From Chiua virens (lineage: Eukaryota; Basidiomycota; Agaricomycetes; Boletales; Boletaceae): a DNA stretch of 64,000 nt. The position numbers and the translations under genes are program-made. The notes below the pieces were generated by a model. It was given only the letters and a program-made list of their open reading frames with translations, searched no databases and was not told the origin of the DNA. The stretch spans positions 1 to 64,000 of the forward strand of contig JAHNUO010000065.1 of the NCBI GenBank assembly GCA_019787685.1. The letters are read 5' to 3'. Shown here in pieces: positions 10,605-21,941 of the stretch; within the stretch, counting starts at the first letter, position 1; each line of letters opens with the position of its first letter.

Positions 10605-11866
10605 AATATGCCAAAGTATTCGGAAAAGCTGAATCAGAAAGAATTCCTGTTCAAAAACCATGGGATCATGCAATAGATCTCAAAGACACGTTCAAACCTA
10701 AGAAGGGCTGCTTTATTCCCCTCTCCATTACTGAACAAGAGGAAGTGTCAGCATTCGTCAATGACCAACTAAAGAAAGGTTACATCAGACCCTCTAAATC
10801 CAAACAAACATCCCCAGTATTCTTCATTCCTAAAAAGGACAGAAAGAAACACATGGTTCAGGACTACCAATACCTAAATGAACATACAAGCAAAAATAAT
10901 TATCCTCTCCCCCTTATCTCCCAACTCATGGATAAGCTGAAATCGGCTAAACTCTTTACAAAAATGGACTTACGGTGGGAATACAATAATGTATGCATTA
11001 AAGAAGGTGATGAATGGAAAGCAGCCTTTGTCTGTCACTGTGGGTCATTCAAACCCATTGTCATGTACTTCAGATTATGCAATTCCCCTGCTACTTTCCA
11101 AACTATGATGAATGAAATTTTTGCTGATATGAATGGTGTCATCCTCATCTACATTGATGATCTGATGATATTCACCAATACTGACGATTATGAAACACAT
11201 GACAAGATTGTTCTCGAGGTTCTCAAATGCCTTGAAAAAAACAATTTATTTGTAAAACCAGAAAAATGTCATTTCCGCATCAAAGAAATAGATTTCCTCA
11301 GAATGATCGTGGGAACCAATGGAATTAGAATGGATGACGAGAAGACTGCAGCAGTAGCCAAATGGCCTGTTCCATCCTCAGTCAAACACGTCCGCTCCTT
11401 CCTTGGTCTAGCCAACTTCTATCACAGATTCATTAAAGATTATGGCAAAATTGCACATCCCTTACATGACTTAACTAAGAAAGATCAGAAATTCAAATGG
11501 ACTTTCACTTGTGACAAAGCCTTTCATATGCTAAAACAAGCATTTACGACAGCCCCTATCCTTGCTTATCTAAATCAAAATGCCCAATATCACTTAGAAT
11601 GTGATTCTTCAGATTTTGCCACAGGAGTGGTCTTATCTCTTGAGAAGGACAGTGCTTGGCATCCTGTTGCTTATAACAGCCACTCTATGACCCCAGAAGA
11701 ATGGAACTACCCAATTGCTGACAAAGAAATGTTATTAGTCATCCATTCACTGGAATTATGGCGTCATTACCTTGAAGGTGCTAAACATGAATTTGAAATA
11801 TGGAATGATTACCAAAACCTTATGTGGTTCATGACCCGCCAAGACTTGAATCAAAGATGAGCACGA
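10538..11866 (+). CDS. pol: Reverse transcriptase-RNase H of Gypsy E (3'-truncated)
   Basis: The frame is open for 440 codons. RT core motifs appear in order: SPVFFIPKKD, the LFTKMDLRWEY region, FRLCNSPATFQ, and the YIDD catalytic box at 11150-11161. A RT-type RNase H follows (HLECDSSDFATG, then the region ending YQNLMWF). The reading stops at TGA 11858-11860, a likely C-to-T change of CAA/CGA. Six bases later the element is cut by LTR C. Integrase is lost. The start of the frame overlaps the protease frame. Confidence 0.9.
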
Positions 11867-12487
11867 TGAAGGTAATATATCCCGGCTGTAGTGCAATACT
11901 CAGGGGGATTGAAAGAAATAGAAAAGAGGGTGAAGGAATGCAATTCCGTTTGACCCAGGGACAACACTGAGTTGGTGAACGATGAATAATGGTTTTTGAG
12001 TAGTCCGAGATGAATCCGGGGTGAATCCGGATTAAAACGGATAGAAAGGCGGACACGGCAGTCTGAATCCGGATCGATAAAAAAACACGAGGAGAGCGAG
12101 AGAAAACGAACGTCAACCGAAAACAATGTGAGACAGATGCACACGGGCAAAAGCTACTGTATTTTGTCAATACAGTGAATTTATAGTCCTCGGGAATACC
12201 CTCAGGACTTGTCCTAAGTAAGGATAATAATAAAAAAAGAAGGTTTTCATACGGTAGAAAGTTCGAGAGGCACCCGAACGTCCCTGCAAGGGCTGCATGA
12301 CGTGGTCTAGCCAATGCTAAGTATGAATAAGGAGCATTGAAAATAAAATAAAAGAGTCTGAGGCAAAACGGGCACGGATACAGCAATCCGGATGAGTTCG
12401 CACAAGCAGACAGATCAGGATTGGGATCGGGTGACAATGGGGTGTGGAAACATGCTATGCGAGCACAGGGAATACCTATTCCCTACA
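11867..12487 (-). mobile_element. LTR, family C (copy 2), at a chimeric junction
   Basis: The LTR is 621 bp. On the minus strand it reads TGTAGGGAATAGG...TTACCTTCA. It is homologous to the copy at 28067-28683 but inverted. Its left flank (ACGA, RNase H of element E, plus strand) and right flank (ATGT, protease of element B2, minus strand) come from two different retrotransposons, and there is no target duplication. Confidence 0.88.
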
Positions 12488-12494
12488 ATGTGGT

Positions 12495-13120
12495 TCACTG
12501 AGTGTTGTACAGAGCCGATCGTGAAGCAATGGCCCCGTTGAGTGTTGAGGTAGTCATAGAGTTTACCGTCCCAGATGGGATCATGTCAAGGTGGCGAACC
12601 GGACGGTTCAGAGGAGGATGGGTGAGCTTGGTGGAGTGGCGGGGTTCGTCGGTGGTGATGGGGGGAAGGTCGGGTTCGGGAGCGGAGATGGAGATGGAGA
12701 TAGTTTTAGCGACCCAGTCGATAGCAGGGTTGGTCGCTTTGAACCAAGGGAGTCCGAGGATCACATTCTCAGAACCACAGTGGATAACGTGGAACTTAAC
12801 GCGCTGGAGTACTCCGCCAAGAGCAATCCGGAGGGTGGTGGTGAATTTGATGTCACCATTCTTGTTCATGGTAGCATCAACATTCCTAACCAGGATTGGT
12901 TTCGGAAGACACTCTTTTGGGAATTTGTTCTTCTGGACAAAATGCCAGTCGATACAGTTGATCCCGGCCCCAGAGTCAATGAGGGCACGGGTGTTGATGT
13001 CTTGCGAGGTACTGGTAGCGTTCAATCTAACGGGGATTTGCATAGATTGGGATGAAAGCTCAGCTACTAATATATGAGTACGAGAATGGGAAGATACCGG
13101 CGTCGAATCGGTCTTTCTCC
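12495..13120 (-). CDS. pol: Protease domain of chromovirus B2 (truncated Pol)
   Basis: The frame is reached from gag by a -1 shift at 13124-13130 and reads open into the aspartic protease. Motifs are ALIDSGAGINC (catalytic DSGA) and ENVILGLPWF. It ends near 12495, where the RT linker should begin, because the LTR C junction at 12487 removes the rest. The homologous complete Pol is at 29707-32411. A free methionine at 13043 exists but is unlikely to be the natural start, since homology extends upstream to the shift site. Confidence 0.85.
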
Positions 13121-14353
13121 TTAAAAACCCGTGACCGGAGTGGTCACCTTGTTGACGCTCATGGCGTCCTCTTCGTCGTCGTCATCTACTTCGACGAGGG
13201 AGGGTACAGGTTCAGGTTTGGGTTCCGCTTTCCGCACCTTTTTGGAGGTTGATGCAGGAGCGGTCGAGGTTTTGGTCGTAAAGACCAGGCAGGAGTCGGT
13301 GCGATGGCCGGGTTGGCGGCACTGGAAACAGAGTTTCTTCTCGAAGCATCGCTTTCGCTCTGCTTTGGTCATCTTGGAGGGGATGTTGACGGCATCCACA
13401 TCCATGGCATCAGGGTCTCGCTCCTTCTTGCGAGGGGGGTTGTCGTGGAAAACGACGGTGGTGGCAGGTTTCTTGTTTCGACGGGCGATCTCGTCGGCGC
13501 GCTCCCATTGGGTTTTGAAGTGCACGGCTTGGGTGTACCACTTGTTGATCGTGGTAGGGACCGTATCCATGCCTTGGATGCACCTCATGAGAGAGGGGGG
13601 AAGGCCGGCCACCAAGAAGTTGATCAGGATGGAGTCAGAGCCTGTAAGCCCTGTGGTGGCGACTTTGTTGTGGAAGGAGGAGATGAAGGAGGGGATGTCT
13701 TCTTTCTTGGTGACACGGGTGGTGGAGAGCCAGGCGATTGCGTTGGCCTTGGTGTCGTGGTGTTCGAAGTCCTTTCGGAACTCCGTCTGCCAATCACTCC
13801 AGGTCCCGAAGGAGCGGAGCAGGATGGACTTAGCTTGGAAGGTGTCAGCCCAGGTTTTGGCTGACCCTTCGGTCATGAAGGAGAGGGCAAAGGCGACACA
13901 TTTGTTATCCGTATCATAAATGGGGTTGTTGACGAAGAGGTAGGTGGCAACATCATTGAGCCATGGGATGGCACGGTCGTAGGAACCGTCAAAGGTTGAG
14001 GGTTTTCCGAGGCGAAGCTCAACTGCCTTGCTAGACATGTTGCTAGACGAGGTGGGGGTGGTCAAGGGTTGTCCTGGTGGTGGGACGATTGAGGGTAGGG
14101 GGTTCTGGATAGATGATGGTCCGGGGTTGGGCCTTTGTGGGGTCATTGGGGACACGAAGGTGGCAAGAGTGGGGAGTTCAAGGTTCGAGGTGAGACGGTC
14201 GGCTAGTAGCTCGATCTCGTCCTCAGAGTGTTCGACGTTGATGTTGAGATCTTCCTCCTGGGGTTCAGAAGGTGGGGTCGTGGGTTCAGGGTTGTCTTCG
14301 GAAAGATCGGACAATGGGGTGTGGGAAGTCCAAAGATTCCAAGCGGGGTTCAA
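13121..14353 (-). CDS. gag: Gag polyprotein of chromovirus B2 (intact)
   Basis: This is a complete 410-codon ORF from ATG 14353 to TAA 13121. The N-terminus is acidic and Pro-rich. A retrotransposon-gag helical domain follows at about residues 110-260 (RLGKPSTFDGSYDRAIPWL, KTWADTFQ, DWQTEFRKDF). A CCHC zinc knuckle (CFQCRQPGHRTDSC) and an acidic C-terminus complete it. It would form the virus-like particle and bind element RNA. It ends at the slippery heptamer, so Pol would be made as a Gag-Pol fusion. Plus-strand frames opposite this gene are long but are only its shadow. Confidence 0.92.
   Translation of the reverse strand: MNPAWNLWTSHTPLSDLSEDNPEPTTPPSEPQEEDLNINVEHSEDEIELLADRLTSNLELPTLATFVSPMTPQRPNPGPSSIQNPLPSIVPPPGQPLTTPTSSSNMSSKAVELRLGKPSTFDGSYDRAIPWLNDVATYLFVNNPIYDTDNKCVAFALSFMTEGSAKTWADTFQAKSILLRSFGTWSDWQTEFRKDFEHHDTKANAIAWLSTTRVTKKEDIPSFISSFHNKVATTGLTGSDSILINFLVAGLPPSLMRCIQGMDTVPTTINKWYTQAVHFKTQWERADEIARRNKKPATTVVFHDNPPRKKERDPDAMDVDAVNIPSKMTKAERKRCFEKKLCFQCRQPGHRTDSCLVFTTKTSTAPASTSKKVRKAEPKPEPVPSLVEVDDDDEEDAMSVNKVTTPVTGF
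13124..13130 (-). promoter_or_regulatory. -1 ribosomal frameshift heptamer between gag and pol (B2)
   Basis: In the gag frame the minus strand reads G GGT TTT followed directly by the gag stop TAA (13121-13123). This is a canonical X-XXY-YYZ slippery heptamer. A -1 slip gives GGG TTT TTA AGG and enters the protease frame. The same site is kept at 32415-32421 in element B. Confidence 0.8.
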
Positions 14354-14422
14354 GAGTGGACGGGTGGGAGGTCGTCCGGCAATGGTGGGCAGCTATCTGC
14401 ACGGGGGCAGGCTGAATACGAG

Positions 14423-14433
14423 AGTCTTGATCT
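14423..14433 (-). promoter_or_regulatory. Self-priming PBS of chromovirus B2
   Basis: On the sense (minus) strand, AGATCAAGACT lies 2 nt after the 5' LTR. It is the exact reverse complement of AGTCTTGATCT inside the same LTR, downstream of its TATAAATA box. Confidence 0.75.
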
Positions 14434-14435
14434 TA

Positions 14436-15164
14436 TGTTACGATAGTTCCGGGTAGGACCTAGCGTAGCCACAAAAGCGCTAAGTATCAAGTGGCTGCGA
14501 TAACTCGAACAACCACCACTTGATAAGTGGCAAGCTGTAAGAGTTCAAGTGGGTCTGCTGTTAGCGGATTGCCAACAGTGGAATCAAGGTAGAACTCAGG
14601 CGTTGCTGAGAGCGTCCTGTTGGGAATCTATACCCGAAGGACCAAGGGTCTTCCTCTTGTATTCGAGGTGGAACCTAGGTGTTGGCCGTAGGTGTTGAGG
14701 GTCAAGGGTCAAGGAGGTCACAGGGGGGTTCCCGAGTGGAGGCAAGGATACTCAGCTAGATTGCGGAGATCAAGACTAGTGTACATGAGTATCGCTGCGA
14801 GGTATTTATACTACGAGGATCGTGCACGGACCAAGTAACTAAAAGGGGTAGGCCAGAAGAGCAGAAGAGTGAAGGGCCAAAAAGGGAGGTGCACGATGTC
14901 CAAAAGGGGTGGCCAAGAAGAGCAGAACGGAAGAAGGGCCAAAAGGGAAATCATACCATGCGAAGGCAACGGACGATGACAAAGGTGAAATGACTAAGTG
15001 CGATGCCATCAGATGATGACGAGAAAGAAAAGAGTAAGCAGTGGGTAAAGCCGATGCTGGGTTATGTAAGGTGAAATGCGTACGGATGAGCATACGAAGA
15101 TACCTAGGTATCGAGTGAAGCAAAGTAGGACGAGTGAAACAAAGAAAAGAGAGAAATCGTAACA
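14436..15164 (-). repeat. 5' LTR of chromovirus B2
   Basis: The LTR is 729 bp; on the plus strand it reads TGTTACGATAG...ATCGTAACA. It belongs to a subfamily (B2) whose 3' part differs from the B LTRs and matches the fragment at 18034-18446. Confidence 0.9.
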
Positions 15165-15418
15165 CGGGGCAGGAGCACCAGATAGACAAAAGTATAAAAG
15201 GTAAATGCAGAAGCTGTTGGAAGTGACAGTGCAAATGAAGGAGATCCCTAATGGATCAAGGAAGCAGAAGGAAGGAAGTGAAGGCGAGACAGCAGGTTGA
15301 GCCAGAGTCGTGTGATCAGATCAAGGGGGAAAAGGTAGACAGGCAAAGGATTAAGCCCTTGCTGAGTAATCCAAGGCAAGGGTAAGCCTTGCAGATTGAA
15401 CATAGGAGGTACCTGTAG
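15165..15418 (-). repeat. LTR B remnant
   Basis: The sequence matches the last third of LTR B, from the GGCAGGAGCACC region to GGTACCTGTAGT. It ends without the terminal ACA or a TSD. The B2 element abuts it and probably inserted into it. Confidence 0.75.
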
Positions 15419-18028
15419 TCATGTTGCAGATCCAAGTGCCTAAAGTGAAAGCCAAGAAACATGAGGCAATTGCTAATTTTCAAGAAGTGAGCTGAGACAT
15501 GGTCACATACTGGGAAGCTGTTCATTGCACAGGAATGCATGGCACAAGACAATGAGACAACATGTTGATGTCTCAGAACGGGATGAGGAGGGAAAGAGAT
15601 CAGGATGAGGAGAGGATGGGTCAGGTCAGGTCAGAGATGTGCACAACCTGCTGTCAGTGTTAGTCTAAGATCTGGGCCACAAGGTGGTATCAACTTACCT
15701 TTTGAATGTTATCCACCCAAATATAATCATGCAAAGACAACTCTGTCGAGAGATCTGCAATCCACTTCAATGTTACAGCAAGATCATTGCACAGAATGTT
15801 GAGCACCTGGATGGCATTCCCCACCATCTGAATTGTCACTACAGGATCACATTCAATGCAAGAGACAAATTGCCTTGGCATAACACTCACCAATCCAAGA
15901 CACCACATAGCAAGCCAAAGAATGGTGCCATGAATACCGCCAAAACTGGTATTCATGATTCAGAGCTGAAATGCTCATTATCAGTCCAAATGTCAGCAAA
16001 GAAAGGATGTGAATGAGGCATACTAGTTCTGATTTAGGGATAAGAGGAAGCAGGCTGCCACTGAGAGATGTGAGCACATGGATCTCTTCAATAAATGTAG
16101 TAGTGTCACAATTGTGTCTTTGTGGCTCAACAAAAACTCTAGTGTCTGATGGCATCAGGGCAGATGAGATCAAGACCCCATAAGGCCAAGGGTCACATAC
16201 CTGATTGTGTGCTGTGATATGCTTCATGCCCAGCAAAGCAAGAATGGTGACCACTACCAGTAGTTACAGTTGCAACGCTAATATTAGCATGAACAACTGG
16301 TGATACCACTGAATGACAAAATGCAAAAATATACCTTGATCTGCAGCAACATCAGGCAATCCTCATCCAATTCACATCAATAATAGACATGCCCATAAAC
16401 AACTGATCCTCTTCAGGTCTCATATCCAAATACTTGCTTTTCACCTCAATTGTGCAGGAGTCAGTTGAAGCACTTTGTCAGTATCAAGTCAGCGCCAAGC
16501 ATCATAACTAGTTGTGATGGCACACAACACTGCCCTTCTGTGGTTTTCAATGGCATAGCTCTCCAAGATATATGCCATTTCTGCATTGAGTTCTTCTGCT
16601 TGCGCCATGGTCAGGAATGCTGACTGATCCAATGAGGATGGCAGACATGTCACTGTTGTCACAGCGTCATCTGTCAGGGTGAGGTGGGGTGTAGGAGCCT
16701 GCAGGAGGGCACAGTGAAGAGGTAGTGAAGAGGGCAGATTGACAAGTGGATGTATCATTGTCATCGTTGTGACATGTCACATCGTGCCCAACCATCAGTC
16801 TGTTGGCAACAATTTGAATTATAATGAGAATAATAGTACACTATGATAGCACCTAAAATCCTGCAGCTCTTTGCAATGCAACAATCCATAGGAACATGTC
16901 AGTGTCAATGCCATCAACCACTAGATAATCCCCAGGTTCTTCAAAGTCTGGCACTACCATCACTCCCTCAATAATTGATTGACATGATATGAAGATAGAA
17001 GATGCCTGTGTTCTCACACAAATGTGCCAAAAGCCAAGGTCCTTGTCTTTGTGTCTCTGGTGGCCAACTGGCATGTTGTATGGTTATATGAGCACTAGCG
17101 GGTAAGTTTGGTGACCCACCTGGTGTATGAATAGAAGTATGAGTCATGCAAAGAAGGGCCCATTTTCTCCATGTACCATGATATAGTCATAACTTGCAGC
17201 ATTGTGGAAGGAAGGATTACACCATAGGTAATCAGTGTGTTGCTTCCAATCCACCAATGATTCATAGTTGACATGCAAAAAGCTGTGCTCAATGATCTCT
17301 GACAAAATAAATTATTGTCAGTAAAGTTTGGTAGAGGAATGGGAATGCTACCATACTGTTAGCCATTAGTTGAATACACTTTCCATCCAGAAGTGGGATG
17401 CCAGAATTGGGCAGTAGAATATTGAGGAAGTTGTTTAGACTGATGTGGAAGTTTTGGAATGCTGCATTTGACTTGTGTACATCTTCCAGTCTCAGAATGA
17501 CATTGCATCTTGCTTTGAACCAAGTTGGATGTGAGCACTATAATCTGAAGCAAGGGCACTGGATGCAGTTGACAGCTGAGTGGCTTTCTCCATATCTTGA
17601 CCTTCATGTTGAGATGTATGTATGATTATCTAATTCATCTAACTTGATGGGCATCCCATGTGCAATTACCAATTGGTGGTCAACCCAAAGGATCTGATTG
17701 AAGCAACAATCAAATTACATTTCATTAGTTCAGTGTGACTGACAACAAACCTGTTCAGCAACATTCTTAAAGTTTGTACAGTCTCAATAGATGTTTTTGA
17801 GAGACTGGTGCATGCTCTCATTTGGCTTTGTGTTGTAGTTTCATGTAATACCCTTGAGCACAATATTATTAAACACATGACTGTTTGTGTGCATTTTCAG
17901 AAAGTTCCAATTCTTCCCAGTTGGCTAAGGTTTGGTGTCAGCAGTATCTGAATCATTATTGTCTGGGTTGGCAGACATGTTGTTTGATGATGTGGCCAAC
18001 TCAATTCAGAGCTATCTGACTCAGGGCG
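15419..18028 (-). pseudogene. Decayed transposon protein, C-terminal part
   Basis: Reading the minus strand in changing frames gives blocks typical of a large Agaricomycete transposon-associated protein, often annotated as a zinc-finger-domain hypothetical: NYNTKPNESMH near 17850, SFLHVNYESLVDW near 17270, and an EEPGDYLVVDGIDTDMFL end near 16900. Below about 16850 only fragments remain. The gene is heavily broken and its upstream parts lie at 22984-24634 and 34508-35400, displaced by later insertions. I place it among KDZ/Plavaka-like DNA transposons, but that assignment is uncertain. Confidence 0.55.
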
Positions 18029-18585
18029 GCAGCTGTTACGATTTCTTTCTTTTCCTTGACTTGTACTACTTCACTTTACTCAATACCTAGGTATCCTTGT
18101 ATGTTCATCCGTACTTCGTCTCCTTTCACCTTTACATAACCAGCATCGGCATTACCCACATGCTTACTCTTTTCCTTTCACGTCATCATCTGATGGCATT
18201 GCTCTTACTCATTTCAATCCCGTCATCATCCAATGGCATCGTATTTAGTCATTTCACTTTCGTCATTGTCCATTGCTTTCGCATCGTACGATTCCTCCTT
18301 TTGGCCTTTCGCTCTTCCGCTCTTCTTGGCCACCCCTTTTGGATATTGTGCACTTCCCTTTTTGGCCCTTTTGCTCTTCCGCTCTTCTGGCCTCCCCTTT
18401 TAGTTATCTGGTCCGTGCACGATCCTCATAGTATAAATACCTCGCAGCAATGAAGAAATAGAACACGGGCTGGTGTGACAGGACCAGGATTAGTGGAACG
18501 GTCAGATAGAAAGAAAAGGGATGGGTGTGAGTATGACTCATCCCAAGGGGTTCTGAGGTTGAAGACGAAGTGTCAAGGCGTTGAC

Positions 18586-18953
18586 TGTTGGAATATGTAT
18601 AAACTGTTCCGACCGTTCCGGGTAGTTCCCGCGCTTCCGAGGCTTCCGCTTCCGGAAGTTCCGAGGTTCCTGCGCTCTGGAAGTACCGGAACGACTATAG
18701 ACTTATTGTAGTACCTTAGGCACTATAATACAATTAGTTACAATCATCAATGCAGTACCATTACTCCTCACTACAGGTACAGCATAGCATTACAGTAGAT
18801 ATATAAACATGTTCTACTGTATATACAAAATAACAATCTTCTCTCTCTCCATCCTTCACAATATCGTCTTGAGCTTCACCATCAGGTAAGTCACCAGAGC
18901 AGTGACTCTGCCCTCAGGACAACCAGGTCCTTCAGAACCGGTCTGTTCTAACA
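18586..18953 (+). mobile_element. Solo LTR, family G (Copia-like ends)
   Basis: The element is 368 bp, TGTTGGAATATG...GTTCTAACA, with a perfect 5-bp TSD TTGAC (18581-18585 and 18954-18958). The TGTTGGAATATGTATAA start is typical of fungal Copia LTRs; no internal sequence is present to prove it. Confidence 0.82.
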
Positions 18954-19227
18954 TTGACAAGAGCTTTGAAAGCAATCTGGACGTGTTCCCAGGTGGAACC
19001 GTACGAGGATCGACAAAACCAGCCGAAACGTGGACAGTTGGATAGTTCAGCGACAAGGCAGAGACCTGAGCACAATGGTGATTGAGTATGAGTAAGGGTG
19101 GATAGAAAAGATAGTTATAGCCGTTTGCATAAATAATGGCAGTCATGCCAAATTGTGATCAATTAGGAAATCAGTGATTAGCTAGAATTTGTGTTGCGTC
19201 TTGGCTTTAGCACTACGATACACTCAA

Positions 19228-20791
19228 ATGGCGGAAAAATCTATCACCAGAGGTCTGTCTGGGGGCAAAAGAAGATAGATCAAGTTCCTTGAGGTGGCCG
19301 ACGATGAGATATCAATTCCCTCCGACTCCGAAGATGATCTTGCTGGTAGCACCCAAATCTCAGATGCAAACCTGACCAACGACAATCTCAATGACAAGGA
19401 CGATTGGCTCAGTGATAAAGAAGAATCTCAGGAGCAAAAGAACAAACAAGGCAACCTTCCTGCGGATGCTACTGTTGGCAAGAAGTGCAAGCACAAGGAT
19501 GATATAGGTGCATATATGTGCCATGCTTTCATAAGTACACAATGGTCCGGCGATCTTACTGACTATTCTGCTACTAGATCCAAAGTCAGTGACCGAGCCT
19601 GAGGTTCAGGCTCCTGTAGTCAAAAAAGTGACCTTTATCACTCTCATCACTTCTGCGGTCGAAATGAAGAAATCAAAGGCAAAGCGGCACTCAAAGAACA
19701 TTGAATTCAACTTCAGTCTCCACGAACCTTGGGACACATTGAAAGTACAAATTCTCTCCCAGATCGCGATGGTCCTGGAGCCGAAGTACCTTGATTATGA
19801 CGATTACAATGTCTCGTTCTGCATACCTTGAATTCTGCGGAAGCCAGGGTTTTCACTTTCAAACACAACAGAATTTGAAAGTATGATCAAGCGAGCAAAA
19901 GAATTGACAACCAAAAACCCATCGATCAACCTTGTCATATTCGAGAAGGAGAAGTCTGGTCAAGCTGCGGGTTTCAATGATGAGAACGAAGACCCAGAAA
20001 CAGCAAAGAAGAAAACAAAGAAACGAGTAGTCCCAACATTTTTACTCCCCATATAGCCGCTGATGATACTGGTAGGGTGAGGCCGATGCTGTATTACCGC
20101 ACAACGAGAAAAGAATACAGCATATCAAGGTCCTCCGTGAGCGCTGGGTCTGTAAGAAACCTGACTCAGCGTGTCCGCATCCACATTGCTATGTGGATCC
20201 AAAGACTGAAGAACACCATCCCCTCAGTCCTGACCACTTCGATTGTTGGGCATTCGCTCTTGTGAGTGATTTATACCTGAGTGATTGAAAATCTGATAAG
20301 ACTCAGACAATTAGTGCAAAAATGACGATGTGATCACGATGATTGAGAAACCACCCAATAACAAGCTATTCGACAAGCTACTAAGCAACAATCTCAGTCC
20401 TATTCTTCAGCACCGTCAGGATGCACAAGCCGCAAAGTCAGCAACCCCGGCTCCTGTTTTCAGCTTTAGCATTGGAAATGAAGTTCTCAGTCTCTTTTGT
20501 CCTATGTCAGGCAAAGCAGCAGCAACAGCCCAAACTCGTAACGATCCATCTGACCTTGGTAATCAACTCTTACCAGCTACACACGCTCCCGGACCGAATC
20601 TGCCTCTCGCCGACTTCTGTAAAACATATGACCTCTCTGCAGAGATTCTCACAAAATTTTCAGAACACAAGTACACCAATTCTTCCCTTCTTCGCTTTGT
20701 GACTATACCCGAGCTCAAGTTGATGAGGTTTGAGTTTGGTGAGATAGCAGCACTTTGTGATGCGGCCAAGAGATGGTCTGTCCAACTGTAG
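19228..20791 (+). pseudogene. Accessory gene of mariner: acidic N-terminus, Cys/His cluster, SAM-like C-terminus
   Basis: Exon 1 (19228-19507) is acidic and carries TAG at 19276. A GT-AG intron (19508-19577) joins it in frame to exon 2. Exon 2 has TGA at 19829 and a frame change near 20070. A Cys/His-rich block (CKKPDSACPHPHC ... HFDCWA) lies at about 20150-20260. A second intron (20262 to about 20312) leads to a last exon ending at 20791. Its C-terminal 60 residues (DFCKTYDLSAEILTKF ... MRFEFGEIAALCDA) resemble a SAM domain. The role is unknown; SAM domains commonly mediate protein or nucleic-acid binding. It converges on the transposase, 77 bp apart. It is not a normal mariner gene. Confidence 0.7.
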
Positions 20792-20868
20792 GCTTTGTGA
20801 CTCATTCCTGTTGCTCATCAACTACATATGTATGCTATCGTGTCTGAGTTGGAATCATACAATGTGTG

Positions 20869-21941
20869 CTAAAAGTACCCTGCATGAATGTAGTAACCGT
20901 CTGCATCGTCTGATGTGATGATCTCTAAGGCTTTGTACACATCCCACATGATCCCTTCATTGTGTGTCCTCCCATAGTAGTCATCTTGGTGACGAAGCCA
21001 GTGTTTGAACTTTGAGAAGGCCTCTTCAATCGGATTGAGGTCTGGTGAATACTGTGGAAGGTACTCGAGATGAACACCTTATTGGAGAATGAATATCGTG
21101 ACCCAGTTGACTCTCGAAAAACATACCAAATCTGTCAAAAAGTTCAAGGACATCTGCACTGTGATGAATTTTTGTGTTATCCATCACAATAACACAGAGA
21201 CCGGGTGCTGGGTAGGCCTCACACTTAGGAAGCTACAAGTCTTTACTATGGATAGGAAAGAAATATAATGAAAGAACATACCACGTTGTTCTCAAGCCAA
21301 TCCAAGAATCCTGCTTGTGTCATTGAGCCTTGGACCACGGTTGCAGAGGTGATTCCATCAAGTGTGAGGAGTGCCTCCACAGTGACCTGACTGCCACGAA
21401 CAAAGACCTGGTTGCTACTCGCACGATGTCCCTTGGACGACCGTCCATAACACCAATAAACGGTCCATTTGTCCTTCGAGGTCTTGTCAATGAACCCAAT
21501 TTGCTCTGGGTCATACTTGGCCATTCAAGAGACAAATTCAGCCTGGAGATCTTCATTGCGTTCCTTGGCAATACATCAAAGCTTCTTGTGACTCACACTG
21601 GCACGTTCGAGCTCACGAAAGATGGTGGAGAAATGGATGGAGATGAATCGAGTGTGTGTGAGAAGGGAAAGAAGTTCATCTAGAAAATACTCTGGCCTGG
21701 CACGGACAAGACCAAGCACATAGTCAATGTCATCATGGTCGAGGATGCGGGGTTGCCCACACAGATTTGAGGCCCTATGACTCATAATGTCTCCAGTCTC
21801 CTGCCAGAGCTTGAGGATGCAATAAAACATTCATTCTGAGAGATCACAGCATTCCAGGATGTCTTGAAGGCATAAGAGGCCTTGTTTGTGAAGTCTGATT
21901 GTGACAAGCTTCACATCGCGAGTGATTCAATGATTTGGCAT
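20869..21941 (-). pseudogene. DDE_3 transposase of mariner (broken)
   Basis: The minus-strand frame starts at ATG 21941. It has an N-terminal helix-turn-helix-like part (LHKQGLLCLQDILECC), then the catalytic core: the first Asp in QIGFIDKTSKD, the second in VIVMDNTKIHH near 21180, and the Glu in SPDLNPIEEAF near 21040. At least four internal TGA codons interrupt it, each explicable as CGA to TGA. A short intron at about 21245-21280 is consistent with the protein order. The product would cut and paste DNA at TA sites, as the TA flanks show. It is now inactive. Confidence 0.85.

Larger units (their letters stand above)
7182..11866 (+). mobile_element. Ty3/Gypsy retrotransposon, family E, 3'-truncated
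   Basis: It runs 5' LTR (7182-7573), PBS, a 5' ORF, a short membrane ORF, gag, protease, reverse transcriptase and RNase H. The element stops abruptly inside RNase H, where an LTR of family C begins at 11867. Integrase and the 3' LTR are missing. Stops and frame changes in the 5' ORF, gag and gag-pol junction show it is dead, though the RT-RNase H frame is still open for 440 codons. Confidence 0.88.
12488..15164 (-). mobile_element. Chromovirus B2, 5' half only
   Basis: In minus-strand order: 5' LTR (14436-15164), PBS, an intact gag, the -1 frameshift site and protease. The element is cut at the end of protease by LTR C. RT, integrase and 3' LTR are missing. It is closely related to the full element at 24640-34502, but its gag has no stops, so it appears younger. 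Confidence 0.88.

Noticed and set aside
12502..13919. Long plus-strand ORFs opposite gag and protease
   Set aside because: Antisense shadows of the B2 gag and pol frames, which have clear motifs; similar shadows at 30706-32265 and 26366-26665 were dropped too.
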